Source: Planctomycetaceae bacterium
GTDB lineage: Bacteria; Planctomycetota; Planctomycetia; Planctomycetales; Planctomycetaceae
NCBI GenBank assembly: GCA_020426085.1
Contig: JAGQQP010000239.1
Coordinates: forward strand, 1 to 6,589
Reading direction: 5' to 3'
Length of the DNA: 6,589 bases
Shown here: positions 1-5,584 of the stretch, piece after piece
How positions within the stretch are numbered: position 1 is the first letter of the stretch
Layout: each line of letters opens with the position of its first letter
Notes under the pieces: generated by a model
What the model was told of the DNA's origin: nothing
Database searches by the model: none
Seen by the model: the letters and a program-made list of their open reading frames with translations, nothing else
Made by a program: the position numbers and the translations under genes

Positions 1-420
1 TCGCTCAAGTACAAAGATGCCGGTACTCCACTGGTCGTTCTCGCTGGCGGCGATTACGGCATGGGTTCCTCACGTGACTGGGCTGCCAAAGGAACATTCC
101 TGCTGGGCATCAAAGCCGTCATCGCAACCTCGTTTGAACGTATTCACCGTTCCAACCTGGTCGGCATGGGCGTGCTGCCTCTGCAGTTCCGTGACGGAGA
201 AAGCCGCGAAGAACTGGGACTGGACGGAACGGAAACTTTCGATATCGAACTGGACGACAACCTGAAACCAGGACAGGCGATCCGGGTCACCGCAACCAAG
301 GAAAATGGAACTCAGGTTCTGTTTACGGTCCAGTGTCGAATTGATACTCCCGTCGAAGTCGAATACTACCGTAACGGCGGAATTCTGCACAAAGTCCTTC
401 GCGATCTGGCTGCATCCTGA
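1..420 (+). CDS. acnA: Aconitate hydratase, C-terminal part (5' end outside window)
   Basis: Aconitase interconverts citrate and isocitrate in the TCA cycle, in the cytoplasm, using a 4Fe-4S cluster. The window opens inside the gene in frame 1 and shows its last 139 codons, ending in TGA at 418-420. What is seen is the swivelling C-terminal domain. It includes [13 protein letters not shown] (codons 19-31), which carries the active-site serine and the substrate-binding arginine of the family. It is followed by [26 protein letters not shown] and the C-terminal signature [21 protein letters not shown]. These match the AcnA/IRP1 type rather than AcnB. The methionine in YGMGSSRD is a minor departure from the commoner small residue there. 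The iron-sulfur cysteines lie upstream, out of view. The next gene starts four bases after the stop, which suggests one transcript. An internal ATG at 61 is not a real start, because homology continues upstream of it. Confidence 0.96.
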   Translation, partial: SLKYKDAGTPLVVLAGGDYGMGSSRDWAAKGTFLLGIKAVIATSFERIHRSNLVGMGVLPLQFRDGESREELGLDGTETFDIELDDNLKPGQAIRVTATKENGTQVLFTVQCRIDTPVEVEYYRNGGILHKVLRDLAAS

Positions 421-424
421 GTTG

Positions 425-1378
425 ATGGAGACTGCGTTTGAGACCGATCTGATTGTCGAGGACTACCTGGACGGTGCCCGCATCGATCGGTTTCTGAGCC
501 GTCATTTCCGAAACTATTCGACACATCGTCTGCAGCGTATCGTACAGGCGGGGTTTGCCCAGGTGAACGGCATCCCCGCTGATCCGCTGCAACGCGTGTT
601 TCGCGGCCAGGAAATCAGCATCAGGCTCCCCGAACCGCCCGATAAAACATACGATCCGGAACCACTGCCACTGGAGATTCTGTATGAAGACGCGTGGCTG
701 ATCATCATCAACAAGCCACCGGGTATGATTGCGCATCCAGCGGGAAATATCCTCACGGGTACGGTCGCGAATGCTCTGCAATATTATCTGGATCAGCAGA
801 CAGGCGTGCGCAGTCTGTTGCGTCCCGGCATTGTCCATCGGCTCGACCAGTTCACCAGCGGAATTCTGATCGTCGACAAAGAGCATCTGGCTCATCGCAG
901 TCTCTCGATTCAGTTCCAGCAGAACCGGGTCAGCAAATCATACCTGGCGATTGTCCGTGATCAGCCGGAACAGGATGAATTTGAAAATCATGATGCGATT
1001 GGAGAACATCCGACACAGGCAGGCGTCTGCATGACGACCCACCCCGATGCACTGCGGGCTAAAGAGGCGTTTACCCGTTTTGAAGTGGTAGAACGCTTGC
1101 CGGACCACTCACTGATTCGTGCATTTCCTAAAACCGGGCGTCTGCACCAGATCCGTGTGCACCTGTCAGACCTGGGATTCCCGATCATCGCCGACGACTT
1201 CTATGGCAATGACGCCAGGCTGCTCGATGATCGCACCCTGATCACCAGACAGGCATTGCACGCCGAACAGATTGAGTTCTCTCATCCTGTGACAGACCTG
1301 CGGATGAAAATTTCCGCCGGAGTACCAGCTGATTTTCAACTGGCACTCCAGCGGATTCGGAGCGCCTGGAGTGAATAA
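425..1378 (+). CDS. RluA-family RNA pseudouridine synthase
   Basis: The enzyme isomerises uridine to pseudouridine in rRNA or tRNA. The predicted protein has 317 residues, normal for RluC/RluD-like members. Residues about 10-70 form an S4-like RNA-binding domain (DGARIDRFLSRHF...LQRIVQAGFAQVNG). The catalytic domain follows: INKPPGMIAHP (about 95-105), then PGIVHRLDQFTSGILIVDK with HRLD at 138-141 giving catalytic Asp141, KSYLAIV (171-177) and GRLHQIRVHL (238-247). The residues after HRLD are QFTSG where the family more often has KDTSG. The target uridine cannot be read from sequence, so no RluA/C/D symbol is assigned. The start is the ATG at 425, just before the first conserved residues. An upstream in-frame ATG at 305 would add 40 residues lying over the conserved aconitase end and is rejected; a TTG at 422 is possible. 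The 4-base gap to aconitase implies translational coupling or at least co-transcription. Confidence 0.94.
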   Translation: METAFETDLIVEDYLDGARIDRFLSRHFRNYSTHRLQRIVQAGFAQVNGIPADPLQRVFRGQEISIRLPEPPDKTYDPEPLPLEILYEDAWLIIINKPPGMIAHPAGNILTGTVANALQYYLDQQTGVRSLLRPGIVHRLDQFTSGILIVDKEHLAHRSLSIQFQQNRVSKSYLAIVRDQPEQDEFENHDAIGEHPTQAGVCMTTHPDALRAKEAFTRFEVVERLPDHSLIRAFPKTGRLHQIRVHLSDLGFPIIADDFYGNDARLLDDRTLITRQALHAEQIEFSHPVTDLRMKISAGVPADFQLALQRIRSAWSE

Positions 1379-1389
1379 CAACAATGTAT

Positions 1390-1410
1390 CATAGTGACCG
1401 TCACACTATG
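1390..1410. repeat. Inverted repeat between convergent genes, possible weak terminator
   Basis: CATAGTG (1390-1396) and CACTATG (1404-1410) are perfect inverted arms of 7 bp around a 7-base loop. An alternative nested pairing is GTGAC/GTCAC around one base (1394-1404). The element begins 12 bases after the pseudouridine synthase stop codon and faces the end of sthA. There is no T-run on either side, so an intrinsic terminator is only a possibility. A protein-binding palindrome is the other option. Confidence 0.4.
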
Positions 1411-1460
1411 TTCCTCAAACCACTTCGCCTCACGCCGGTTAGAGCGCATCACATTTAAGC

Positions 1461-1534
1461 AGAGTGTCTCTCAATCTACTATTCTCGGTTCAAACAACCC
1501 TGGAAACGCTGTAGTAAAACTGTCTCCAGCTTAG
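1461..1534 (-). repeat. Copy A of a ~74-base imperfect repeat, 3' of sthA
   Basis: This stretch aligns without gaps to 4460-4533 (constant offset 2999) with 53 identities in 74. The core 1463-1521 has 46 of 59. Read on the minus strand it begins at the sthA stop codon (TAA, 1533-1531) and runs downstream of the gene. Shared blocks on the plus strand include CAATCTA, CTCGGT, ACGCT and AGTAAAACT. Possible folds are GGTT/AACC (1487-1490 with 1496-1499), an imperfect outer stem of 1463-1469 with 1504-1510, and GTCT/AGAC (1522-1525 with 1533-1536) spanning the stop codon. Its identity is unknown: it could be a structured 3'-UTR element, a REP-like dispersed repeat or a small non-autonomous mobile element. 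Confidence 0.7.
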
Positions 1535-3024
1535 ACTTCCACGGTTTCCTCTTCATCCGATTCAGCGGGCTGCTCTTCCGCAACGGAATTCAGTGCGGCA
1601 TCAATACTGATTTTGGTGAGCTTCGATTCTTCAAACAGACGATCCAGGCTCATTTTCTCAAACGCATCGAAGGCAGCCACTTTGTAACATTCTGCCATCG
1701 TCGGATAGTTAAAGACGGCGTTACGAAAATATTCGATCGTGCCACCAAAGGACATGACTGTCTGCCCGATGTGCACAATCTCCGTCGCTGCTTCACCAAT
1801 CGCATGAATGCCCAGAATCTTGAGCGTTTCCCGATGAAACAGGATTTTCAACATCCCGTCCCGGTCACCCGATATCTGTCCGCGAGCGATTTCGCGATAA
1901 CGGGCCGCCCCCACTTCATACGGAATATGGGCATCCGTCAGCTGTTGTTCGGTTTTGCCGACCATCGAAATTTCCGGGATTGTAAACAATCCATAAGGCA
2001 TCAGATCGAATGCCTCAAATGGTTCATTGAAGGCATTGCAAACGACGCGACGCCCCTGCTCCATCGAAACACTGGCCAGCGCCGGAAAACCGACAATATC
2101 ACCGGCTCCATAAATATGAGGTACCCACGTCTGATGCTCTTCGTTACACCACAATCGACCGCGTTCATCAGGCTCCAGACCGGCTGCCTGAAAATTCAAC
2201 TCGTCCGCATCGCCTACGCGTCCCACCGTATACAACACGGAATCTGCCACGAGGCGTTTGCCACTTTCGGTCTGGACTGCGGCCATCGAATCAGAAAACC
2301 GTTCGATGCCCACCACTTCTTCTCCCATGCGGAAGACCATTCCCAGCGAACGGGCATGATGAATCAACGCGTCGATAATCTCGCGATCGCAAAACTCCAG
2401 CAGTCGCTCGCGACCGTCCAGAACGGTCACTTCCACGCCCAGCGTCGCAAACATGATGGCGTATTCAATACCAATCACGCCGCCACCCACGACGATCATC
2501 GAACGGGGAATCTGTTTCAGGTCGATAATTTCGTCTGAGTCAAAAATCGTCTCACCATCGAAAGGAATATGAGGCGGACGCGAAGGCTTGGTTCCCGTTG
2601 CAACCAGGATATAGTCTCCGTATAACACTTTCCGACCTGTTTCGCAGTCGACTTCCACTTCATGCGGACTGACGAATTTGGCTTCACCGATAAACACTTC
2701 GACGCCATTCCGCTCGAGCTGATCATGAATGATTTCCAGTTCATGCTCTGCGACATCCGCCAGCTTCAGACGCAGATCCTGCATCGTGATCCGACGCTTG
2801 CGGCGGTACCATTTGCTGTAAACATCTCGATGACGATATCCTGTCAGATATAAAATAGCTTCCCGCATGGTCTTCGACGGGATCGTCCCTTTATGCAGAC
2901 AGACGCCCCCCATACCACGAAAGTTGCGCTCAATAATGGCAACACGCTTCCCCAGCTTTGAAGCGGCAATCGCAGCCTTCTGGCCGGCGGGACCACTCCC
3001 GATAATCACAATGTCGTATTTCAT
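1531..3024 (-). CDS. sthA: Soluble pyridine nucleotide transhydrogenase (NAD(P)+ transhydrogenase, Si-specific)
   Basis: SthA is a cytoplasmic FAD enzyme that transfers hydride between NADPH and NAD+, balancing the two pools. With the ATG at 3024 the protein has 497 residues. Residues 9-14 (GSGPAG) form the FAD Rossmann motif, 180-185 (GGGVIG) the NAD(P) Rossmann motif, and 306-309 (GAGD) the second FAD motif. The C-terminal dimerisation domain contains the family block FTIPEISMVGKTEQQLT and FNYPTMAE. The redox-active cysteine pair of related disulfide reductases is absent: Cys42 is present but the second position is Thr47, within GVCLHKGTIPSK. The usual catalytic His before PTxxE is Tyr (440). 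Both fit SthA and argue against lipoamide dehydrogenase, glutathione reductase or mercuric reductase. The last 35 or so residues are an extra, acidic tail. An in-frame GTG at 3036 would add four residues; the ATG is preferred because the protein then begins directly with MKYDIVIIGSGPAG. The gene stands alone, convergent to the Rlu gene. Confidence 0.94.
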   Translation of the reverse strand: MKYDIVIIGSGPAGQKAAIAASKLGKRVAIIERNFRGMGGVCLHKGTIPSKTMREAILYLTGYRHRDVYSKWYRRKRRITMQDLRLKLADVAEHELEIIHDQLERNGVEVFIGEAKFVSPHEVEVDCETGRKVLYGDYILVATGTKPSRPPHIPFDGETIFDSDEIIDLKQIPRSMIVVGGGVIGIEYAIMFATLGVEVTVLDGRERLLEFCDREIIDALIHHARSLGMVFRMGEEVVGIERFSDSMAAVQTESGKRLVADSVLYTVGRVGDADELNFQAAGLEPDERGRLWCNEEHQTWVPHIYGAGDIVGFPALASVSMEQGRRVVCNAFNEPFEAFDLMPYGLFTIPEISMVGKTEQQLTDAHIPYEVGAARYREIARGQISGDRDGMLKILFHRETLKILGIHAIGEAATEIVHIGQTVMSFGGTIEYFRNAVFNYPTMAECYKVAAFDAFEKMSLDRLFEESKLTKISIDAALNSVAEEQPAESDEEETVEV

Positions 3025-3328
3025 CGCTCCACCCACAATGTGTCAGCATCTCTTCCCACTCACGGCTCTCTTCCGCCGAATGTCAAAATGAGAAGACTGG
3101 CTGAACTTTTCTACATAAACGAACACATCTAAGTTCGGAATACTGGTGGTCTGACAAAGATATAAAGATTGAAGCAATCAATGAAACAGGCTATTTTGCG
3201 TGTAACTTGACGGTTATACTGATAATACCAGCAACAGGAATCTGAAATGCCTCCCCGGAAGCACCAGCAGCGCAGCTGTCTCGCCGTATCTGGTTCTTCT
3301 CTCAGCTGACTCACGATAAGGAACTTCG
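3025..3328. other. Intergenic region between divergent sthA and msrP
   Basis: No convincing gene is seen in these 304 bases. A minus-strand TTGACA (3086-3081) resembles a -35 box for sthA but has no acceptable -10 at 16-18 bases. On the plus strand TATACT (3215-3220) and GATAAT (3221-3226) resemble -10 boxes, while TTGACG (3207-3212) is too close to serve as their -35. An imperfect inverted repeat lies at 3212-3229 (GGTTAT, then ACTG, then ATAA-TA-CC). Promoters for both flanking genes must lie here or very near, but they cannot be fixed from sequence alone. A ribosome binding site AAGGA (3318-3322) sits six bases before the msrP start. Confidence 0.5.
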
Positions 3329-4336
3329 ATGAATCACCACATCCGAAAAATCTGGAACGTTCCGGAACACGAACATACTCCTCTTGAAGTATTTGAAAAC
3401 CGGAAACTATACCGCCGGGAATTCCTGCAGCGCATGGGGACGGGGCTGGGCATTGCCGGTCTGGCAGGTATGCTCTCAAGTTGTGAGCAGGTCACCAGAG
3501 AAGAAATCGAACAGGCAGGCGCAAGCACCCCTGTTCCTCAGGCTGAGAATTCCATTTATCCGGCGGAGCGAAATCCTGCCTTCAAATACGGACGGCCGGA
3601 AACTGACCCCATCGAAGCGGAACAATTCACTAACTTTTACGAGTTCACCGGACCGACCTCCAAACAGACCTGGAAATATGTGGAGAACTTCGAAACCGCT
3701 CCCTGGTCAGTCGCCGTGGAAGGGGAATGCGAAAAGCCCCGTACCTTCGATCTGGATGACCTGTTCAAAGAGTTGAAATTTGAGGAACGCGCCTATCGGC
3801 ATCGCTGTGTTGAGACCTGGGCGATGTGCGTGCCCTGGACCGGTTTTCCTCTGGCCAGTCTGTTAAAACTGGTGGAACCGAAAGCGTCAGCGAAATATGT
3901 CGCTTTCGAAACGTTCAACAAGCCGAAACAGGCCCCGTATATGGAATCCAGCGGAACAGGAACCTGGCCATGGCCTTATACCGAAGGTTTGACAATGCCT
4001 GAAGCAATGAACGATCTGGCCTTCATCGCAACCGGCCTGTACGGAGCGCCGTTACTCAAACAGAATGGTGCCCCCATTCGACTGGTTGTCCCCTGGAAGT
4101 ATGGCTTCAAGTCCGGCAAATCCATCGTGAAGATTAAACTCACACAGGACCAGCCGGCGACGTTCTGGAATACCGTCAACCCTAACGAATACGGGTTCGT
4201 CGCGAACGTGAACCCCGAAGTTCCCCATCCCCGCTGGAGTCAGCGCACGGAATGGATGCTGGGAACCGAAAAACGCTACGATACGAAACCGTTTAATGGT
4301 TACGGCGAATATGTCGCCAGCCTGTATCAAGGCTGA
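3329..4336 (+). CDS. msrP: Protein-methionine-sulfoxide reductase catalytic subunit MsrP-like (YedY), Tat-exported, with lipobox
   Basis: MsrP is a molybdopterin enzyme of the sulfite oxidase fold that reduces methionine sulfoxide in exported proteins. The protein has 335 residues, about the length of E. coli MsrP. The N-terminus has a twin-arginine motif (YRREFLQ, Arg29-Arg30), a short hydrophobic stretch and then LSSC (49-52), which fits a lipobox, so the mature protein may be a lipoprotein beginning at Cys52. The molybdopterin-binding domain starts near residue 100 (FTNFYEF). RHRCVETWAM places the molybdenum-ligand cysteine at Cys160. WTGFPLASLL, KYVAFET, NGAPIRLVVPWKYGFKSGKSIVKIKL and HPRWSQRTE all match MsrP closely. 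A ribosome binding site AAGGA lies six bases before the ATG, supporting this start. No msrQ, the haem membrane partner, adjoins it: the next gene is convergent and unrelated. The substrate is inferred from the family. Confidence 0.92.
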   Translation: MNHHIRKIWNVPEHEHTPLEVFENRKLYRREFLQRMGTGLGIAGLAGMLSSCEQVTREEIEQAGASTPVPQAENSIYPAERNPAFKYGRPETDPIEAEQFTNFYEFTGPTSKQTWKYVENFETAPWSVAVEGECEKPRTFDLDDLFKELKFEERAYRHRCVETWAMCVPWTGFPLASLLKLVEPKASAKYVAFETFNKPKQAPYMESSGTGTWPWPYTEGLTMPEAMNDLAFIATGLYGAPLLKQNGAPIRLVVPWKYGFKSGKSIVKIKLTQDQPATFWNTVNPNEYGFVANVNPEVPHPRWSQRTEWMLGTEKRYDTKPFNGYGEYVASLYQG

Positions 4337-4356
4337 AATATCAGGGCTGAAATCAG
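4331..4356 (+). repeat. Short tandem duplication over the msrP stop codon
   Basis: GGCTGAAATATCAG (4331-4344) is followed directly by GGCTGAAATCAG (4345-4356), the same unit less two bases. The first unit contains the msrP TGA (4334-4336). This looks like a small slippage duplication with no visible function. Confidence 0.6.
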
Positions 4357-4371
4357 AGCAGGCAATGCAAA

Positions 4372-4403
4372 AAGCCCCGGCAGAGGTCAACCTGCCGGGG
4401 CTT
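4372..4403. terminator. Bidirectional intrinsic terminator between msrP and the BI-1 gene
   Basis: AAGCCCCGGCAG (4372-4383) pairs perfectly over 12 bp with CTGCCGGGGCTT (4392-4403) around an 8-base loop. On the minus strand the stem is followed by a clean run (GGGGCTTTTTGC), a good terminator for the BI-1 gene, whose 3' UTR would be about 130 bases. On the plus strand the tail is TTCTGTTATAT, weaker but usable for msrP, which ends 35 bases before the stem. Confidence 0.88.
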
Positions 4404-4459
4404 CTGTTATATCTCAATCAGTCGTTTATTCAGACTTAGATTGCACATCTCAATTAGCC

Positions 4460-4533
4460 ATAGCGTCTGTCAATCTAATATACTCGGTCCAAATGGACTT
4501 GGAGACGCTACAGTAAAACTAGACTCAGTCTAG
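4460..4533 (-). repeat. Copy B of the ~74-base imperfect repeat, 3' of the BI-1 gene
   Basis: This is the partner of 1461-1534. On the minus strand it starts at the BI-1 stop codon (TAG, 4532-4530), which aligns exactly with the sthA stop codon in the other copy. It is the better-folded copy. TAGCGTCT (4461-4468) and AGACGCTA (4503-4510) form a perfect 8-bp outer stem. GTCC/GGAC (4487-4490 with 4495-4498) forms an inner hairpin. CTAGAC/GTCTAG (4519-4524 with 4528-4533) forms a hairpin over the stop codon, followed on the minus strand by TTTTAC. It lies between the BI-1 stop and the strong terminator at 4372-4403, so it should be transcribed as part of that gene's 3' UTR. Confidence 0.75.
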
Positions 4534-5264
4534 TCGTCTGAAGTAAACATCATGACGATTCGCAGCACGTACCAGAACAGTGTGGCGACAGAGGCAAACA
4601 GAGCCAGTGAAGCAGACACATACTGATCGGTCGAGTAGTGATGCAGAATGTTCGAAGTATCATAGAGAATGTAACCACTGAGCAGAATGACCATCGCAGC
4701 AGCAAACCAGATTCCCAGTGAGAACCCGAACAGCGACGCACCAATGGCGATTCCGATTGCTGCCAGACCGGCAATCGTCAGGAAACCTCCCATGAAGGAG
4801 AAATCGGCTCCGGTTACAAACACATAGGCGGTCAGTCCACCAAAGATACACAAGGTAATAATCGCCGCGATCGGAATCACGGTGGGATTGGCGAATTGTG
4901 TGGCGATATACAGGATCGGTACAAAGATCAACGCTTCCGCGACGATGTATAACCCCAGTCCTGCATACTGCACAGCCAGCGATTTAGCGCTGGAAGCCAT
5001 GGCGCTGGCAACCCAGCTGGCACCCATGAAAGCGATCAGCACCAGCCACCAGTTACCACCAATGGCGCCCATCATGCCTTCCACGAGGGCTTTGTTACTG
5101 AACAGGATAAATTCCAGGCCCATGAAGGCGAAAATGGCACCGGTCAGGTGCATGTAGGTCTTGCGGATAAAAGCGGCGCGTTCGGAAGCAATTGCGTCAA
5201 TGGCAAAGACGCCGCCGCCCGCCGTTGTATCCTGGTCGTAATAATCAGGAGTGTAGTTGTTCAT
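4530..5264 (-). CDS. Bax inhibitor-1/YccA family (UPF0005) integral membrane protein
   Basis: Proteins of this family are seven-helix membrane proteins; some bacterial members conduct calcium in a pH-dependent way, and others contact the FtsH protease. The predicted protein has 244 residues, usual for the family. After a soluble N-terminus (about 1-35, with SERAAFIRKTYMHLTGA as the family's entry to helix 1), hydrophobic helices are visible near 37-57, 71-91, 98-122, 129-151, 157-179, 181-201 and 214-240. The family blocks TGADFSFMGGFL (151-162) and ILYDTSNILHHY (199-210, with Asp202) are present. Aspartates near the last helices are the proposed gating or ion-coordinating residues in the family; which ones act here is inference. 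A GGAG ribosome binding site (5278-5275) lies ten bases before the ATG, and a good promoter lies upstream at 5380-5407. Monocistronic by context. Specific role unknown. Confidence 0.93.
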   Translation of the reverse strand: MNNYTPDYYDQDTTAGGGVFAIDAIASERAAFIRKTYMHLTGAIFAFMGLEFILFSNKALVEGMMGAIGGNWWLVLIAFMGASWVASAMASSAKSLAVQYAGLGLYIVAEALIFVPILYIATQFANPTVIPIAAIITLCIFGGLTAYVFVTGADFSFMGGFLTIAGLAAIGIAIGASLFGFSLGIWFAAAMVILLSGYILYDTSNILHHYSTDQYVSASLALFASVATLFWYVLRIVMMFTSDD

Positions 5265-5584
5265 TGACAGTTTTCTCCAAGTGAGTGAGAAGGGATGTTC
5301 CAGACGAACACAGTTTGGGTCATCAGTTTCAATCAGTCTGCTTTCGCCACTTTAACATCCGCGGCTGGCAGGCATGCTAATTATAGATTACGGTGCACAA
5401 AATTCAAGTACAAGTAAAAACTCTTTTGCAGCAGGGATTTTATAGGCTGCTTTTATTCTGCCACCGGGTACAGCACTTTCGTTATGGCGGGCAATTTGTT
5501 CTGATACTTCATACGTAAGTTTACAGCAGAGAATTCAAAAAATTCTAGAAAATAATTGTGAAAGCCTACGAAATATTTGATGAA
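5265..5584. other. Intergenic region between the divergent BI-1 and hydantoinase genes
   Basis: No gene is seen in these 320 bases; the right half is AT-rich. It holds the minus-strand promoter at 5380-5407. GCAGC/GCTGC arms (5428-5432 and 5446-5450) precede TTTT and could form a loose hairpin. AGAATT/AATTCT arms (5530-5535 and 5541-5546) surround five bases shortly before the hydantoinase start and could be an operator or chance. For the plus-strand gene only weak promoter matches are visible, such as TTAACA (5352-5357) with GCTAAT (5376-5381) at an 18-base spacing. Confidence 0.5.
5380..5407 (-). promoter_or_regulatory. Candidate sigma-70-type promoter for the BI-1 gene
   Basis: On the minus strand TTGAAT (5407-5402) and a consensus TATAAT (5385-5380) are separated by 16 bases. 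Transcription would begin near 5373, giving a leader of about 110 bases before the ATG at 5264. The -10 box is perfect and the -35 matches at four of six positions. How closely planctomycete promoters follow this consensus is not certain. Confidence 0.45.

Noticed and set aside
305..424. Upstream in-frame start that would extend the pseudouridine synthase by 40 residues
   Set aside because: It overlaps the conserved end of aconitase and adds no family-like sequence; the ATG at 425 fits the S4 domain start.
1771..2538. A 255-codon open frame on the plus strand inside sthA
   Set aside because: It is antisense to a gene with clear motifs throughout, has no recognisable domain and is best explained by codon bias of sthA.
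1531..3024. Lipoamide dehydrogenase or mercuric reductase instead of SthA
   Set aside because: The second redox cysteine is Thr and the catalytic His is Tyr, as in SthA, and the C-terminal blocks match SthA.
3129..3479. A 116-codon minus-strand open frame across the sthA-msrP gap
   Set aside because: About half lies antisense to the msrP signal sequence, with no recognisable motif and low-complexity composition; not supported as a gene.
4411..4454. ATCTCAAT repeated at 4411-4418 and 4447-4454
   Set aside because: An 8-base repeat with nothing shared around it; too short to call, and it does not extend the 74-base element.
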